Assembly (NCBI GenBank): GCA_963575745.1
Contig: CAUYUJ010020171.1
Span: 708,005-730,504, forward strand
DNA from: Prorocentrum cordatum
Taxonomy: Eukaryota > Sar > Dinophyceae > Prorocentrales > Prorocentraceae
Reading direction: 5' to 3'
Length of the DNA: 22,500 nt
In this document: in pieces, positions 1-8,984 of the stretch
Position numbering within the stretch: position 1 is the first letter of the stretch
How the letters are laid out: each line of letters opens with the position of its first letter
The notes under the pieces: generated by a model
Told to the model about the DNA's origin: nothing
Seen by the model: the letters and a program-made list of their open reading frames with translations, nothing else
Databases searched by the model: none
Made by a program: the position numbers and the translations under genes

Positions 1-3000
1 CGCGGGGACCCCTCGACCACAGCACCTCTCCACACGCAGCGAACTCGGGGAGGGGGCAAGGCGGCACACACTCTGTGGCGGCAGCTGGAATAACGTGACA
101 CGCGTCAGCGATGATGAGGCAGGCAGGGCATCTCCATTTGTCTGCACACCGCTCGAATTTGTGCTGAGAAGCCGCGATCGCGGTCTGCAACTGAGAGCGA
201 GGGCCTGCCTCCTGGGTGGGTTGCCTCTCTGGCCACAGTCCTCGAGGCTCTGAATTCTTGCCTAAAGAACGTAAAATCAGTCGTGCCCTCTGTCGGACGA
301 TGGCTGCAATAGCGTCGTATTCATCGGTCCTGGGGACGGGCGGGAGGGCAAGGGTGGCCGACTTGTGGGCCGCGCTTCCCGCGAGCTCGTCGGCATGCTG
401 GTTGCCGAGAGCCAGAAGTTGAAACGTGAGGGGATCGGCGTGAGATGGGGTCCAGAGCACCGTGACCGAAGACCAGCCGCCAGATCGATCCTGCACGAGG
501 TGCCGAATTCTCAGCCAGAGATCCCCATTCTTATTCTTGCCTCTGAGGCTGCCAGGTCTGAGACATCTGCCATTCTGCCAGCCGCGCTGCAGGGCTAGGT
601 GATCAGTAACAAACGTGAAATCCTGCTGGCACGTCTCCAGTGCCAGGCAAAACGCATGCAGTTCGCCTCTTGGGACGGTCTGGCGGGGGCCTGGGAGGGG
701 GGCGAGGAGGCCAGCGTGGAGGGACCAGGAGGCCGAGGGAGGGTCCCATCGGAGGGCCGCTAGGCCAGAACCAACACGGCGTCGCCTGACGTCGTCGGAA
801 AAGGCGCCGCCAGACCCGTCGCCAAAAAGAAACAACTCGCCCTCAGCGTTACGAGCTCCTTCCCACGACGGCAACCCCTCCCGCACCGCACCAACAAGCT
901 CCCACCCGTCCCTCCCAGTCAATGGCTCGAACGCGGGCGTAGTGAGAGCGACAGAGGGGATGCCACGGAGCCACAGGGCAGGGTCAGCATTGGCCCCCGC
1001 CACGGCTCGCGGTAGTAACTTGTCACTGGCCTCAAACTCAGGTCCCACATTCGCCTCGCACTGCCACATTCGGTGAAACAAGGTTTCAGGAACTCCTGCG
1101 CTGCATCGGTCGCAGTTCTTGTCGATCTGGTAGCCCGCGTTGTGGGGGCGGTCTCTGGTCCATTGTCCACCACTGATGACGGTGTTGTTGAGGGCCCAGT
1201 CGCTGAAGTCACCGTTTGCGAGGAGCCTCCTTTGTTCAATGCGGATAGTGACCATGTCCGCACCTCCAGCCAGCGTGTCACCATGGTCATGCGTAGCGGC
1301 CTGAGTCCAGAGGAGCCTGTGCAAATCCTCGCTGAGGTCCTGCAATACTGCGTGGATGCCGAGGCATCGGCCCGCTGCTGCTCCCGTGGCCGCAATGGCG
1401 GCCTGACGTCGCCATCGTAGTAGAGCGTGCCGAGCGAGGCCGTGCACCTGATGACCGAAAACTCCTTCGGGGAGAGCGCCAGTACGCCACAGTCCTGCTG
1501 AGATTCGAGCCTGCTGTGCAGTGCTCCGTAGTCGGTGTATCTTGCGAAACCTAGCTGCGGCTGAGCTCTGTCGCTTCCTGGCTTTGGCTTGTACCCGTCG
1601 GGTAGCCGCAGCCGCTTCAACTCCGAGGTCGACGGCCGTGGCGGTCGCAGTAACTGGGATGTCGTACTGCCGCAACTTCTTGGCTAGCGATTTGCGGACC
1701 TTGGGGGTGGAGCCGATGAGGACCGCCTTGTCAGAGATAGGCAACTCGAACTCCTTCAGACCGTCGCAGAGCGTCTTGGCGGCACGGGGGGGGTGCTTCT
1801 GTAGTGTGCGTAGGACTCCTTCGACTCGAAGGACAGTGTCGTCAACGAAGGTCCACATCTGGGCAAGCTCTGCCTGGGCTTGGGCTTGCCGTAGAATAGG
1901 AAGTAATATGAGTCGTGCCAAGGTCGTGCCGTGCGGGGAGCCTGCGATGATGCCTTTGGAGGCGAAGATAGGCATACTCACCCATTGTCGACTGCGCAAG
2001 AATCTGGGCGCCAGGTATAGCTGTACTTCCAGTAGTAGAATGATGGGGGGGAAGCCGCAGTTGAGGCCGACCATAATGAGGTTGGCGAGCTTGATATTGT
2101 CGTAGAACTTCTGGATGTCTAATAGCAATGTGGCTGACTGTATGCCAAGTGCTGAGGCTGTCTCGTCTAACAAGGCCCTGTGTAGGGCGGCCTGGAGAGC
2201 TGAGGAACCTTTGATGGCTGTAGTCCAGAAGTCGTCCAGGCCTTGGGTCCAGGATGTAGATGCAGTCGATCTGATGCGAGACCAGAGTCTGGCCATGTGA
2301 GGTAGCATGCCGAGGACCGTGTCGCCTCCAGACTTCTTGGCTGCGAGGGCTGCAATAGTGCCTGAGATTTGTAGTGGCCAGATGCCTGCATGCTCTACTG
2401 CGTTGAGGATCTCCGCATAGGCTTCGACTGCTGGTTCTGGTGGTCGATGGAGGTCGCGAGGTCCAAGGGCGTCAACTCCATGTGCTTTACTGGGTGGCAT
2501 GCGGCCGTGAAAGCGGTGTACGATCTCGGCTGTGATGGGCTCGAGCGGTTGGCGAGCGGCTGCTGCCTTGGCCTTTGACAGCGCCAGTAGGATGTCGTCA
2601 GGGGTCTCGGTGGCCTGCCATACTTGTTGCCATTGTTGCTTCTTGCTGTCCATGATAACGGTGGGGTCGGCGATGGTCTGGTTGGTCGTGTAGGCCTCGA
2701 TGTGACGTACGGGCGCAGGCTTGACATGGGCGTGTAGTACTCCAGGGCGGTGTTTCCAATGCTTTCTGAGCCAAGCACCGTAAGCCCTCTTGGACTTAGC
2801 GAGGGCGGCGGAGAGCGCTCTGGAGGCCCAAGTAGCGGTAATAGTGACCAAGTCGTCAGTGTCCTCATTGTCCAAGTGCGGGGCCCAGACGAGTGCAAAC
2901 CAGCGGAAAATGGTGTCCTCGTCCTTCTCGAACTGGAGGTCGTGAAAGTGAGTGTTGAAGTAGTCCGCGCGCTGCTGGAAGATGGAGGCCTGCTGCTGCA

Positions 3001-4159
3001 TGAGCGCTGCGTGCTTGGGCTTGTCGTGAAGCGCAGCGTAGCGCTTGATGAGGGTGAGCGTGATTGCCCACCATTCCGACTGAGGGTCATGTACGTGTAC
3101 GCGGCTTGGGGCGGCGGCCGTCTTCTTCCAAGACAATTGGTAGCCTTGGGCTCGGCCTGTGAATGCTGCGGCTTCCTTGGGGTCGATCTGGTGGTGGCTG
3201 ATCATGGTGTTCTCGAGCGCCGTGACCCATTTGGCGTACTTGAGGTTGAGGTCGTCGGCGTCGTGCACCCAGTGAGTGTACGCGAAGTGCGCGCGAGGCT
3301 GCTTACAACGAATGGGTACAGCTTGCTGCCATTGTTCATCCCAGAGGTCGCTCGGGATAGCGTACGGGATAGGCTCCTGTGCTGCTGGCTCGTCATGTGG
3401 CTGGAGTTGTGCTGCTGCTTGTTGGAGCTCAGGAGGTAGATCGCGTAGGCGTGCTGCTCGAGCTTCTGCTGTTTTACGTTTCTTGATGGCGGTCTTGCTG
3501 TTGGGGTCTGGTGGGATCCTAGGTCTGTCCGCTATGGGGAATGCCCTAGGGGTATGGATGGACTGATACCACCAGGGGTCTGCGCTGCCTGCTCGAACTT
3601 CAAGGCCCACGTGGGTGGCCCAGGGGGCGGTGGGGCACTGGCGAATGGAGAACGTGTGCTCGATGCCAGTCTTGACCAATGCGAAGTCGAGCGTGAGTCC
3701 CTGGCCCTTGTCGCACGTGGCGGATCCAGGCGCTCGCACGATGGTAGCATTCCATTTGGCGGGCCACTCTGTTGCTGCGAGCTGTTCAGGTGTCATATTC
3801 CAATCGGCCAGGATGATCCACGGGTCAGTGAGCATAGTAACGAAGGCTCCCAGCGAGAGTAACTTATCGCGCACTGCACCTTCGATCTGCCTGTGGGGTT
3901 CCAGATACGCTGCAATAACAACCAGGTTGCCAGAGCGTCTGTGCCATACCATGGGCGTGAAGCCGCGGAACGGGTCGGGCCTGCGCTGGGAGATGGCCAG
4001 GTCGCGGAGGTGGTTGAAGGTTGTGGCCTGGACATGGTACCTGGAGAGGATAATCTCGCCACCCGTGTTGCCTCCGTCGGATCTGCTGGTCGGCGTGGCT
4101 GTAGTCGATGATATCCTCCAACCGTCCGCTGCTAACTTGTCGTAGATGAGATGCGTGTT
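1..4159 (-). CDS. LINE pol: AP endonuclease - reverse transcriptase - CCHC knuckle - RNase H (partial at left edge)
   Basis: The frame is open for 1386 codons from just after a TGA at 4162-4160 to the window edge. It continues the endonuclease from the upstream frame, so its own ATG is not the real start. Endonuclease: GGEIILSRYH, ILADWNMTPEQL (D-x-N) at about 3815, GLTLDFALV, and ATHVGL with the terminal His. RT: LLLDIQKFYDNI (motif A, Asp at 2119-2117), IIAGSPHGTTLAR (motif B), QMWTFVDDTVL (motif C, 1849-1838). A knuckle CDRCSAGVPETLFHRMWQC follows at 1114-1058. RNase H has FGDGSGG (Asp 820-818), RGELHAF (Glu 664-662), FVTDH (Asp 604-602), WTPSHAD, and NQHADELAG (Asp 391-389). All catalytic positions I can place are kept. 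A Cys-rich tail with CPAC lies near 120. The product would make and insert cDNA by target-primed reverse transcription. Confidence 0.93.
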
Positions 4160-4722
4160 TCAACCAATGCCACCATCTGATATTGTTTGCCTGGCCCCGC
4201 CAGCCATTTCTCCGACTGTGGCCCCCCCTGAGTAATGTTGGAGAAGAACAGGGAGTGATCTGACGGCGTGGGATTCGTAGGGCGTTCGTCTTGGTAGACG
4301 GGTCTGGGGTCGGGTCTCGGGCTGCTGGGCTTCCAAGGGCCTTTCGCAGCGGTCAAGTCGATAGCTTTCGCCATCTCATCGCCCCCTACCAAGGACTGCG
4401 TCTTGGGCGGGGCGGCATCAGGGTGTGCCGTTGGCAACGGCTCCCCTGGTACCTGTGCCATATGCCTGTCGACAGCTTGGGCCGTCTCATCGCTCCCTAC
4501 CGAGGACAGCGTCTCGGGCGGAGCGGCATCAGGGTCGGCTCGCGCTGCACGCTGCGGCTGCCCTGGGTCCCATGTCACTGTGTCGACGGCCTGTGCCGCC
4601 TCATCGCCCCCAACCGAGGACAGCGTCTCGGGCGGGGCGGTAGCGTACTGCGCTGTGGCTGCGAAAACGATGTGGGCGTCCAACTCGGCCAGCTCGTCGA
4701 ACGGGCCGAGGACTGCGTCCAT
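4132..4722 (-). CDS. LINE ORF2 N-terminal segment with three internal repeats and start of endonuclease
   Basis: This frame is open from well upstream of 4800; ATG 4722-4720 is a possible start (MDAVLGPFDELAELDAHIVF). Three repeats of 38 and 37 residues follow, each beginning AAPPETLSSVGGDE or a variant and ending in Pro-rich sequence. The segment then gives FFSNITQGGPQSEKW and QMVALVET, the usual opening of the endonuclease fold (N in the first strand, catalytic E in the V-E-T-H type motif). The frame hits a TAG at 4134-4132, but the endonuclease continues in the overlapping frame of the downstream ORF, joined near 4150. The overlap of the two frames is only 28 nt (4159-4132). Confidence 0.7.
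   Translation of the reverse strand: MDAVLGPFDELAELDAHIVFAATAQYATAPPETLSSVGGDEAAQAVDTVTWDPGQPQRAARADPDAAPPETLSSVGSDETAQAVDRHMAQVPGEPLPTAHPDAAPPKTQSLVGGDEMAKAIDLTAAKGPWKPSSPRPDPRPVYQDERPTNPTPSDHSLFFSNITQGGPQSEKWLAGPGKQYQMVALVETRISSTTS
4300..4640 (-). repeat. Three in-frame 111-114 bp tandem repeats inside the LINE coding region
   Basis: The plus-strand motif GTCTCGGGCGG (third copy GTCTTGGGCGG) recurs at 4625, 4511 and 4400, so spacings are 114 and 111 bp, both multiples of three. Each unit encodes an APPETLSS-type core, then G-G/S-D-E-x2-x-A-x-A-V/I-D, then a variable Pro-rich stretch. Spacing and frame are kept although the linkers have diverged, which suggests the repeats are translated. 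Confidence 0.85.
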
Positions 4723-4813
4723 TGTGTTGATGATCGGTGGGTTGTCGTAGCTCTTGGTCTCTGACGGTAGGCGTCCCGTCTCACCAATCCGTCCAGGGTC
4801 GGGTAGTAGTCGG

Positions 4814-6039
4814 CTAAAGAGGCTGCTGGGCTCCAGCCACGGCGGTCGCGGTGGGCTTGCGCATCTGGCTGAGCATCTTCTGCGCCTTGTCTTCGAGGTC
4901 GGGGTCCTTGTTGATCGCTGGTACAGGCTGTGCGGCGAAGCTGCCGTCAGAAGTAGCGCCAGCAGCAGGTGCGGGAGGCTCATCGCCTGGCGCCGCTGGC
5001 GAAGAGGCCGCAGAGCCATCAGCGTCCGCTGCGGCTGCCGCTGGGGGTTCGCCTGCTGCCGCCGAGGCGGCGGGCGGCGGTCCACCTCCCTCTCGGGCGT
5101 GACCGTCCTCGTCGGACCGCTGCCGCTTGGAGGCGAAGCGCGTGCGCATGGTGCTGGCCTCTGCGCGGAGCTGGCTGATGCGGCTGGCGGTGTTGCCGAA
5201 GAGCTCGGTGACCTTGGCCTTGAGCTCCGTGGCGAAGCGCTGTTGGAGGGATTCCCATGCCTGGCGGTCGCTGTCGTCGATGTCAAGGCCTTGGAGATCG
5301 AACGCCGAACCCGCCTCGATGGATATGTCACCGTCCTCGAGGAGGCTGGTGAGGTTGAACGTCGGGTTCTGCTGCGAGGCCGTGGGAGTAGCAGTGCCGC
5401 CCTTGCGAGCGACTTGGAGTGCATCGAGAGCGGCTTGGGCCTCGGCCTGGGCTTCTGCCAACTTGTAGGCGGCCTCCTCCGACGCCGCCTTGCGCTCGGT
5501 GTACCAGCTGAGCGCCTTTGTTCGCTCTCGAGCAGCCTCTCCAGGTTGTTCTTGCAGCGGCGCTCCGTAGCCTGGGCGCGGCTGTAGATGTCGTTGAGGT
5601 CGGCTGGCTTCTGCGGCTGGGGCGGCGGAATCTGCGACTTGATACCGTCGATGGCTGCCTTGTCGATGTGGGGGGCGATCGCCTGGAGCTCCGCAAGGAT
5701 GTCCTCTGCGGAGCGCGCCTTGGGGGTGTCGTTCTTGTTGGCCCACCAGTCGTCCTCTTGGTTCTTGCCATTGCCATTGCCGCGGCGGCGGCGGGACTTG
5801 GGCCATGAAGCCCACGGTTCCCATCCACCCTCAGGGCTGGGCTGCTGGGTGCAGCTGGAGTCGGCCTGGGCTGCGGCCTTGGCGCGGGCCGCCCAGGCAC
5901 CTTGAACTGGAGGCGGGGAATCTGTCCACGGCGCCAAGGCTTTGCTGCACCAGTAGCACGTCTGGTTGGTCTTGTAGTTCCAGGCGTACGAGCAGGAGTA
6001 GCACTTGACGTAGGCGCTGCGCTGCTGCGGAGGCGCCAT
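4814..6039 (-). CDS. LINE ORF1-like protein: zinc finger plus coiled coil, one frameshift
   Basis: The likely start is the ATG at 6039-6037. An ATG directly after the SL (6179-6177) is in another frame and could be the original start if an indel lies between them. A zinc finger, CYSCSYAWNYKTNQTCYWC (C-x2-C-x11-C-x2-C), resembles the RanBP2 type and sits about 12 residues from the start, as in other dinoflagellate LINE proteins. The frame then changes by one base near 5520, after a Leu/Glu-rich segment. The second frame carries an Ala/Glu-rich coiled coil, then an acidic segment and a long Ala/Pro-rich linker, and stops at a TAG at 4816-4814. The role is presumably RNA binding and RNP assembly, inferred from position. 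Whether this was a separate ORF1 or the N-terminus of a single polyprotein cannot be settled, because the alternative frame stays open across the stop. Confidence 0.72.
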
Positions 6040-6179
6040 GGACGAGCTGAGGAACAGAGGAAGCTCACCTGCGGGCTGCAGGAGGCACACGGAGGGTTGA
6101 ACAAAGCTGTCGGGCTCAAGAGCCCTGGCACTGGCCGCGGACTAGCGGTATCCACTTGTTCCACTGTGGAACTAGGCAT

Positions 6180-6201
6180 CTTGAGCCAAAATGGCTACGG
6201 A
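6180..6201 (-). other. Dinoflagellate spliced leader at the 5' end of the LINE
   Basis: Read on the minus strand from 6201 the sequence is T followed by CCGTAGCCATTTTGGC and CTCAAG, a 22/22 match to the dinoflagellate SL consensus, whose first base may be T, A or G. This SL is normally added to nuclear mRNAs by trans-splicing and is encoded by separate SL RNA genes. Here there is no SL RNA gene context: after CTCAAG there is no GT donor but an ATG (6179-6177) and LINE sequence. It is therefore an SL copied into the genome with a processed mRNA. Upstream lies only a (TCC)n tract. Confidence 0.95.
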
Positions 6202-6268
6202 AGAGGAGGAGGAGGAGGAGGAGGAGGAGGAGGAGGAGGAGGAGGGGGAGGAGGGGGAGGAGGAGGAC
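6202..6268 (+). repeat. (GGA)n microsatellite abutting the LINE 5' end
   Basis: Almost pure GGA repeats with a few GGG interruptions begin at the base next to the SL. Seen from the LINE this is a (TCC)n tract immediately upstream. It is probably the target into which the element inserted. Confidence 0.97.
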
Positions 6269-7796
6269 CGCGGTGCCTGCAGGCGCACTGCGGCGCAGGC
6301 TGCTGAGGTGCTCCAGAGAGCACGGCTGCGCTCTCGGCCACGGTGCAGCGCTCGCAGCGTGCTGCGGCTCCCGCAGGGGCCATCATCCTGCTGCGCGCGG
6401 TTGCGTCTGGGGGCGCCCGCACGCTGACGGCGGTGCGTGCTCGGTTCGCGGGTGGCTTTGCTCGCGCACCGTGACTGTCTTGGCAGAGTTCGGCGCACGC
6501 TTCCGCGCACTGGCGCTCGCAGGGTGATGTGGTTTCGGCAGGGTCTGCCTGCCCTCTCCTCCCCGTCCGTCCGGTGGTGGCGGTCACGCGCGTGGTGATC
6601 GCGGGCATCTTGTGGTGCGCGCAGGCGTTGGGGCCGACCTTCGCTACCAGGCTGAGGTGCGCGCGAGCGCTACGGTGATGCCCAGGGCACACTGCGGTGC
6701 CAAGAGGTTGCAGCACCCACCGCACAAGCCGCGGACCGACGATGTGGCAGCATTTCTTCGCGATACTTGCACAAAGGAGTGACGATCAGTGGTGATGGAC
6801 CTTGCGTGATGGGCGAGTTTGGAGGTTTCGCGCGTGTCCCACACAGGAGGGCGCGCAGCGACACAACCACGGATGACTGATTCGATTTGATTATGGCGCC
6901 GCGGCGCCCTCGCCTAGCCCCGCGTAGGGCCGTCCCCTCGGCTAGGCGCAGCCACAGCTCAGTCGCTGCCCGCCTCTCCTTCCCCCTCCCTTCCCTCCCA
7001 ATAACGCCCGCCCTGGCCACGCATGCAAACATTCTCTCAAGCTCCCGCAAAAGAGAAGACACCAAGTGTAATGGCCTTTTTCGGTCCTCTGGAGGGAACC
7101 TCCAGAGAGGAGGAGACGGACCATGACCGGGGACGGATGAGGTGGGACGTTGGGCGAGGAGGGAGGGAGAAGTGGGGCAGGAGATGGGAAGGACGGGAGG
7201 TTGGTGTGGGGGAGGATGGAGGAGGGAGGAGGGACAGGAGTGTGAGGACATGGTAGTGTGGAGGCATGGGGAAGAAAGGCATAGGGGTGGAAGCCAGAGG
7301 AAGGAAACGGTGGCAGAGGAGGTGGAGGCGTGATGTGGATGAGAGTCGTTGATGCTTCGAGTTCCTCGGACATCTCTCAGCCTCCTGGAGGCCTCCCAGA
7401 GGGCAAAATCTGGGCTCCTCCTGGGGAAGTGTTCGGAGCGGCGGACACCATCTTTGGGCCACTGTGTGGTTCAGTCGGGCTAGCTTGGGATCGTTCTGGA
7501 GGCCATCGATCGAGCATGGGAACGCTTCCTATCAGCACCCCTCCGCCTCCGGAGCCCGACCTCTCGTTGCTTGGAGCTCTCTCTGGGCCCTGACATTTTC
7601 CGGTGCAGCGTGTTGGTTCCTTCAGGGCTTCTTTTCGCGCTCTCTTGGGGCCATCTTGGAACGATATTCTGGAAGCTTCGCGCAACCCCACCAGCCCATC
7701 CAGAATCGATGCCCAGACGAGCGGCCTCGAACAGGGACGTGGAGAAGCACGCAGTGGAACAACGGGCTGGGTAAGACGTCTAACCCCAAGAGGGGG
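6269..7796. other. Non-coding spacer, no gene recognised; several hairpins
   Basis: Open frames here are short, overlap on both strands and match no family I know; one minus-strand frame (6725-6195) is Cys-rich and ends in a poly-Pro tail that is only the translated microsatellite. Structure seen: a perfect 14-bp palindrome GGCGCCGCGGCGCC near 6895-6908; inverted 9-mers CGCCTAGCC (6911-6919) and GGCTAGGCG (6940-6948); and a hairpin CTCTGGAGG-GAA-CCTCCAGAG at 7087-7107. From 7140 to 7330 the plus strand is purine-rich (G/A). From about 7540 to 7680 short TCTTGGGGCC-like words resemble the phased repeat found further right. Confidence 0.6.
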
Positions 7797-8336
7797 ATGA
7801 TGGAGGAGAAGTCAGAGTAGGGAGAGGGGGAGGGGGAGAAGGGAGGAGGAGGAGGAGCAGGAGGATGAGCAGGAGGAGAAGCAGGAGGAGGAATAGGCGG
7901 ATGAGGAAGAGGATGATGAAGATGATGAGGATGACGATCACGATCACGATGGCGATGACCATGAAGATGACGATGACGATGACGATGAGGGTAAGGGTGA
8001 GGGTGAGGATGAGGATGAGGATGAGGATGATGGTGACAGTGACGGTGACGGTGAAGGTGACGGTGATGATGACGATGTTGATGTTGTTGATGATGATGAT
8101 GATGATGATGATGATGTTGATGTTGGTGTTGATGCTGATGTTGTTGATGATGATAATGTTGATGCTGATGCTGATGATGATGCTGATGATGCTGATGATG
8201 ATGATGATGATGATGGTGGTGATGATGATGATGGTGATGATGATGATGCTGATGCTGATACTGATGCTGATGATGACGATGATGATGATGCTGGTGGTGA
8301 TGATGCTGATGATGATGATGATGGTGATGATGAGCG
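7797..8336 (+). repeat. Purine tract grading into a long (GAT)n-type microsatellite
   Basis: About 110 bp of GA/GGA repeats grade into about 430 bp of imperfect GAT repeats with GGT, GAC, GCT and GTT variants. The plus strand stays open for 251 codons across it, giving Met/Leu/Val/Thr homopolymers. That is a by-product of the trinucleotide repeat and not evidence of a gene. Confidence 0.95.
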
Positions 8337-8344
8337 ACCCCGGG

Positions 8345-8482
8345 GGCCTTTTGGAGCGTCTTAGGTGCCTCGGGGGAGTCTCTCAGGAGCTTCTTGGGGA
8401 CCTCGTGGAGGCTCTTCGGGCCTCCCTGGCACCTCTTGGGTCCTCTTGGGGCACTCTAGGGAGTCTTGGGGGCCATCTTGGA
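8345..8482 (+). repeat. Phased short repeat, mean period about 10.6 bp (block 1)
   Basis: Degenerate words of the form CCTCTTGGGG recur. Taking the TCTT (or equivalent T-C) start, positions run 8349, 8359, 8370, 8381, 8392, 8403, 8413, 8423, 8434, 8444, 8455, 8464, 8476, which is 127 bp in 12 steps. The same word and spacing return at 10046-10361 and 10461-10619. Confidence 0.85.
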
Positions 8483-8810
8483 AGAGGTCGATCAGAAGGG
8501 GAGGTCCAAATAACGTTTCGCCCCAGGAGGCCAAAGTACAATCAATGGTGTTTGCCTTTCTGTCGAGGCCATCTTGGACCTCCTGACGCCTCGCGTGCTA
8601 GGTCCAGTCGGGGGGAGTAATTAGGGGGGGCCCCTCGCCGAAGGGGAAGAAGGGGTTTTAATGAGTAGACCCGCTGAGCCACTCGAGCTGGTGGCACTCG
8701 ACACGTCGAAGGCCCATCGATAGTGAGCAGGCGGGAACGCACACGGCACCGGCAACCAACTGTAACGTCAATCGGCTGGGCCTCCTGGGAGGAACCACCG
8801 CCACCAAGCC

Positions 8811-8976
8811 TTGTGTCGGGCGTGTCCCCCTACAGGGGGATTTTCGATGAAAAAACAGAAATACCCCAAAAAGGTTAGGACATACTCAAAACATAGTCCC
8901 GAGACTATTTCTGGATTATGTTTTGGGTGTTTTTTTTTGAAAAAAATCCCCCTGTAGGGGGACAGGCCCGACTTAA
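8811..8976. mobile_element. MITE-like inverted-repeat transposon, copy 1, with 8-bp target duplication
   Basis: The left end TTGTGTCGGGCGTG followed by TCCCCCTACAGGGGGATTTT is matched in inverted orientation by the right end, ATCCCCCTGTAGGGGGAC then AGGCCCGACTTAA. The interior is AT-rich and non-coding. The direct repeat ACCAAGCC flanks it at 8803-8810 and 8977-8984. A non-autonomous cut-and-paste DNA transposon is the simplest reading; an 8-bp duplication fits hAT or Mutator-like enzymes, but the terminal bases do not let me assign a superfamily. A second copy lies at 21214-21368. Confidence 0.88.
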
Positions 8977-8984
8977 ACCAAGCC

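Larger units (their letters stand above)
1..6201 (-). mobile_element. Dinoflagellate LINE (non-LTR retrotransposon), 5' part to beyond RNase H, runs off left edge
   Basis: Read on the minus strand the order is spliced leader (6201-6180), zinc finger (about 5990-5930), coiled coil (about 5500-5390), Ala/Pro-rich linker, three 37-38-residue repeats (about 4640-4300), endonuclease (about 4260-3590), RT (about 2480-1600), CCHC knuckle (1114-1058) and RNase H (about 840-370). This is the layout of autonomous LINEs with an AP-type endonuclease and a C-terminal RNase H. No LTR is seen. The 3' end lies outside the window. The outer boundary at the 5' end is sharp: the SL directly abuts a GGA/TCC microsatellite. 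The pol frame has no stop, which suggests a young copy, but three frame changes in the N-terminal 2 kb mean this copy is probably not functional as sequenced unless they are assembly errors or programmed shifts. Confidence 0.93.

Noticed and set aside
2750-3439. 229-codon plus-strand open frame opposite the LINE 1 pol linker
   Set aside because: Antisense to the intact 1386-codon pol frame, which explains the lack of stops.
4754-5587. 277-codon plus-strand open frame opposite LINE 1
   Set aside because: Antisense shadow of the GC-rich coiled-coil/Ala-Pro region; no domain of its own.
6053-6078. A 26-nt GT-AG intron in the LINE 1 leader (GTGAGC...CTCAG on the minus strand)
   Set aside because: Far too short for a spliceosomal intron; consensus-like ends are likely chance.
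6195-6725. Cys-rich minus-strand frame ending in poly-Pro
   Set aside because: The poly-Pro is the translated GGA tract, Cys spacing matches no family, and it ends at the LINE boundary by accident of the repeat.
7865-8620. 251-codon plus-strand open frame across the GAT tract
   Set aside because: The translation is Met/Thr/Val/Leu homopolymer from a trinucleotide repeat; no unique coding sequence.
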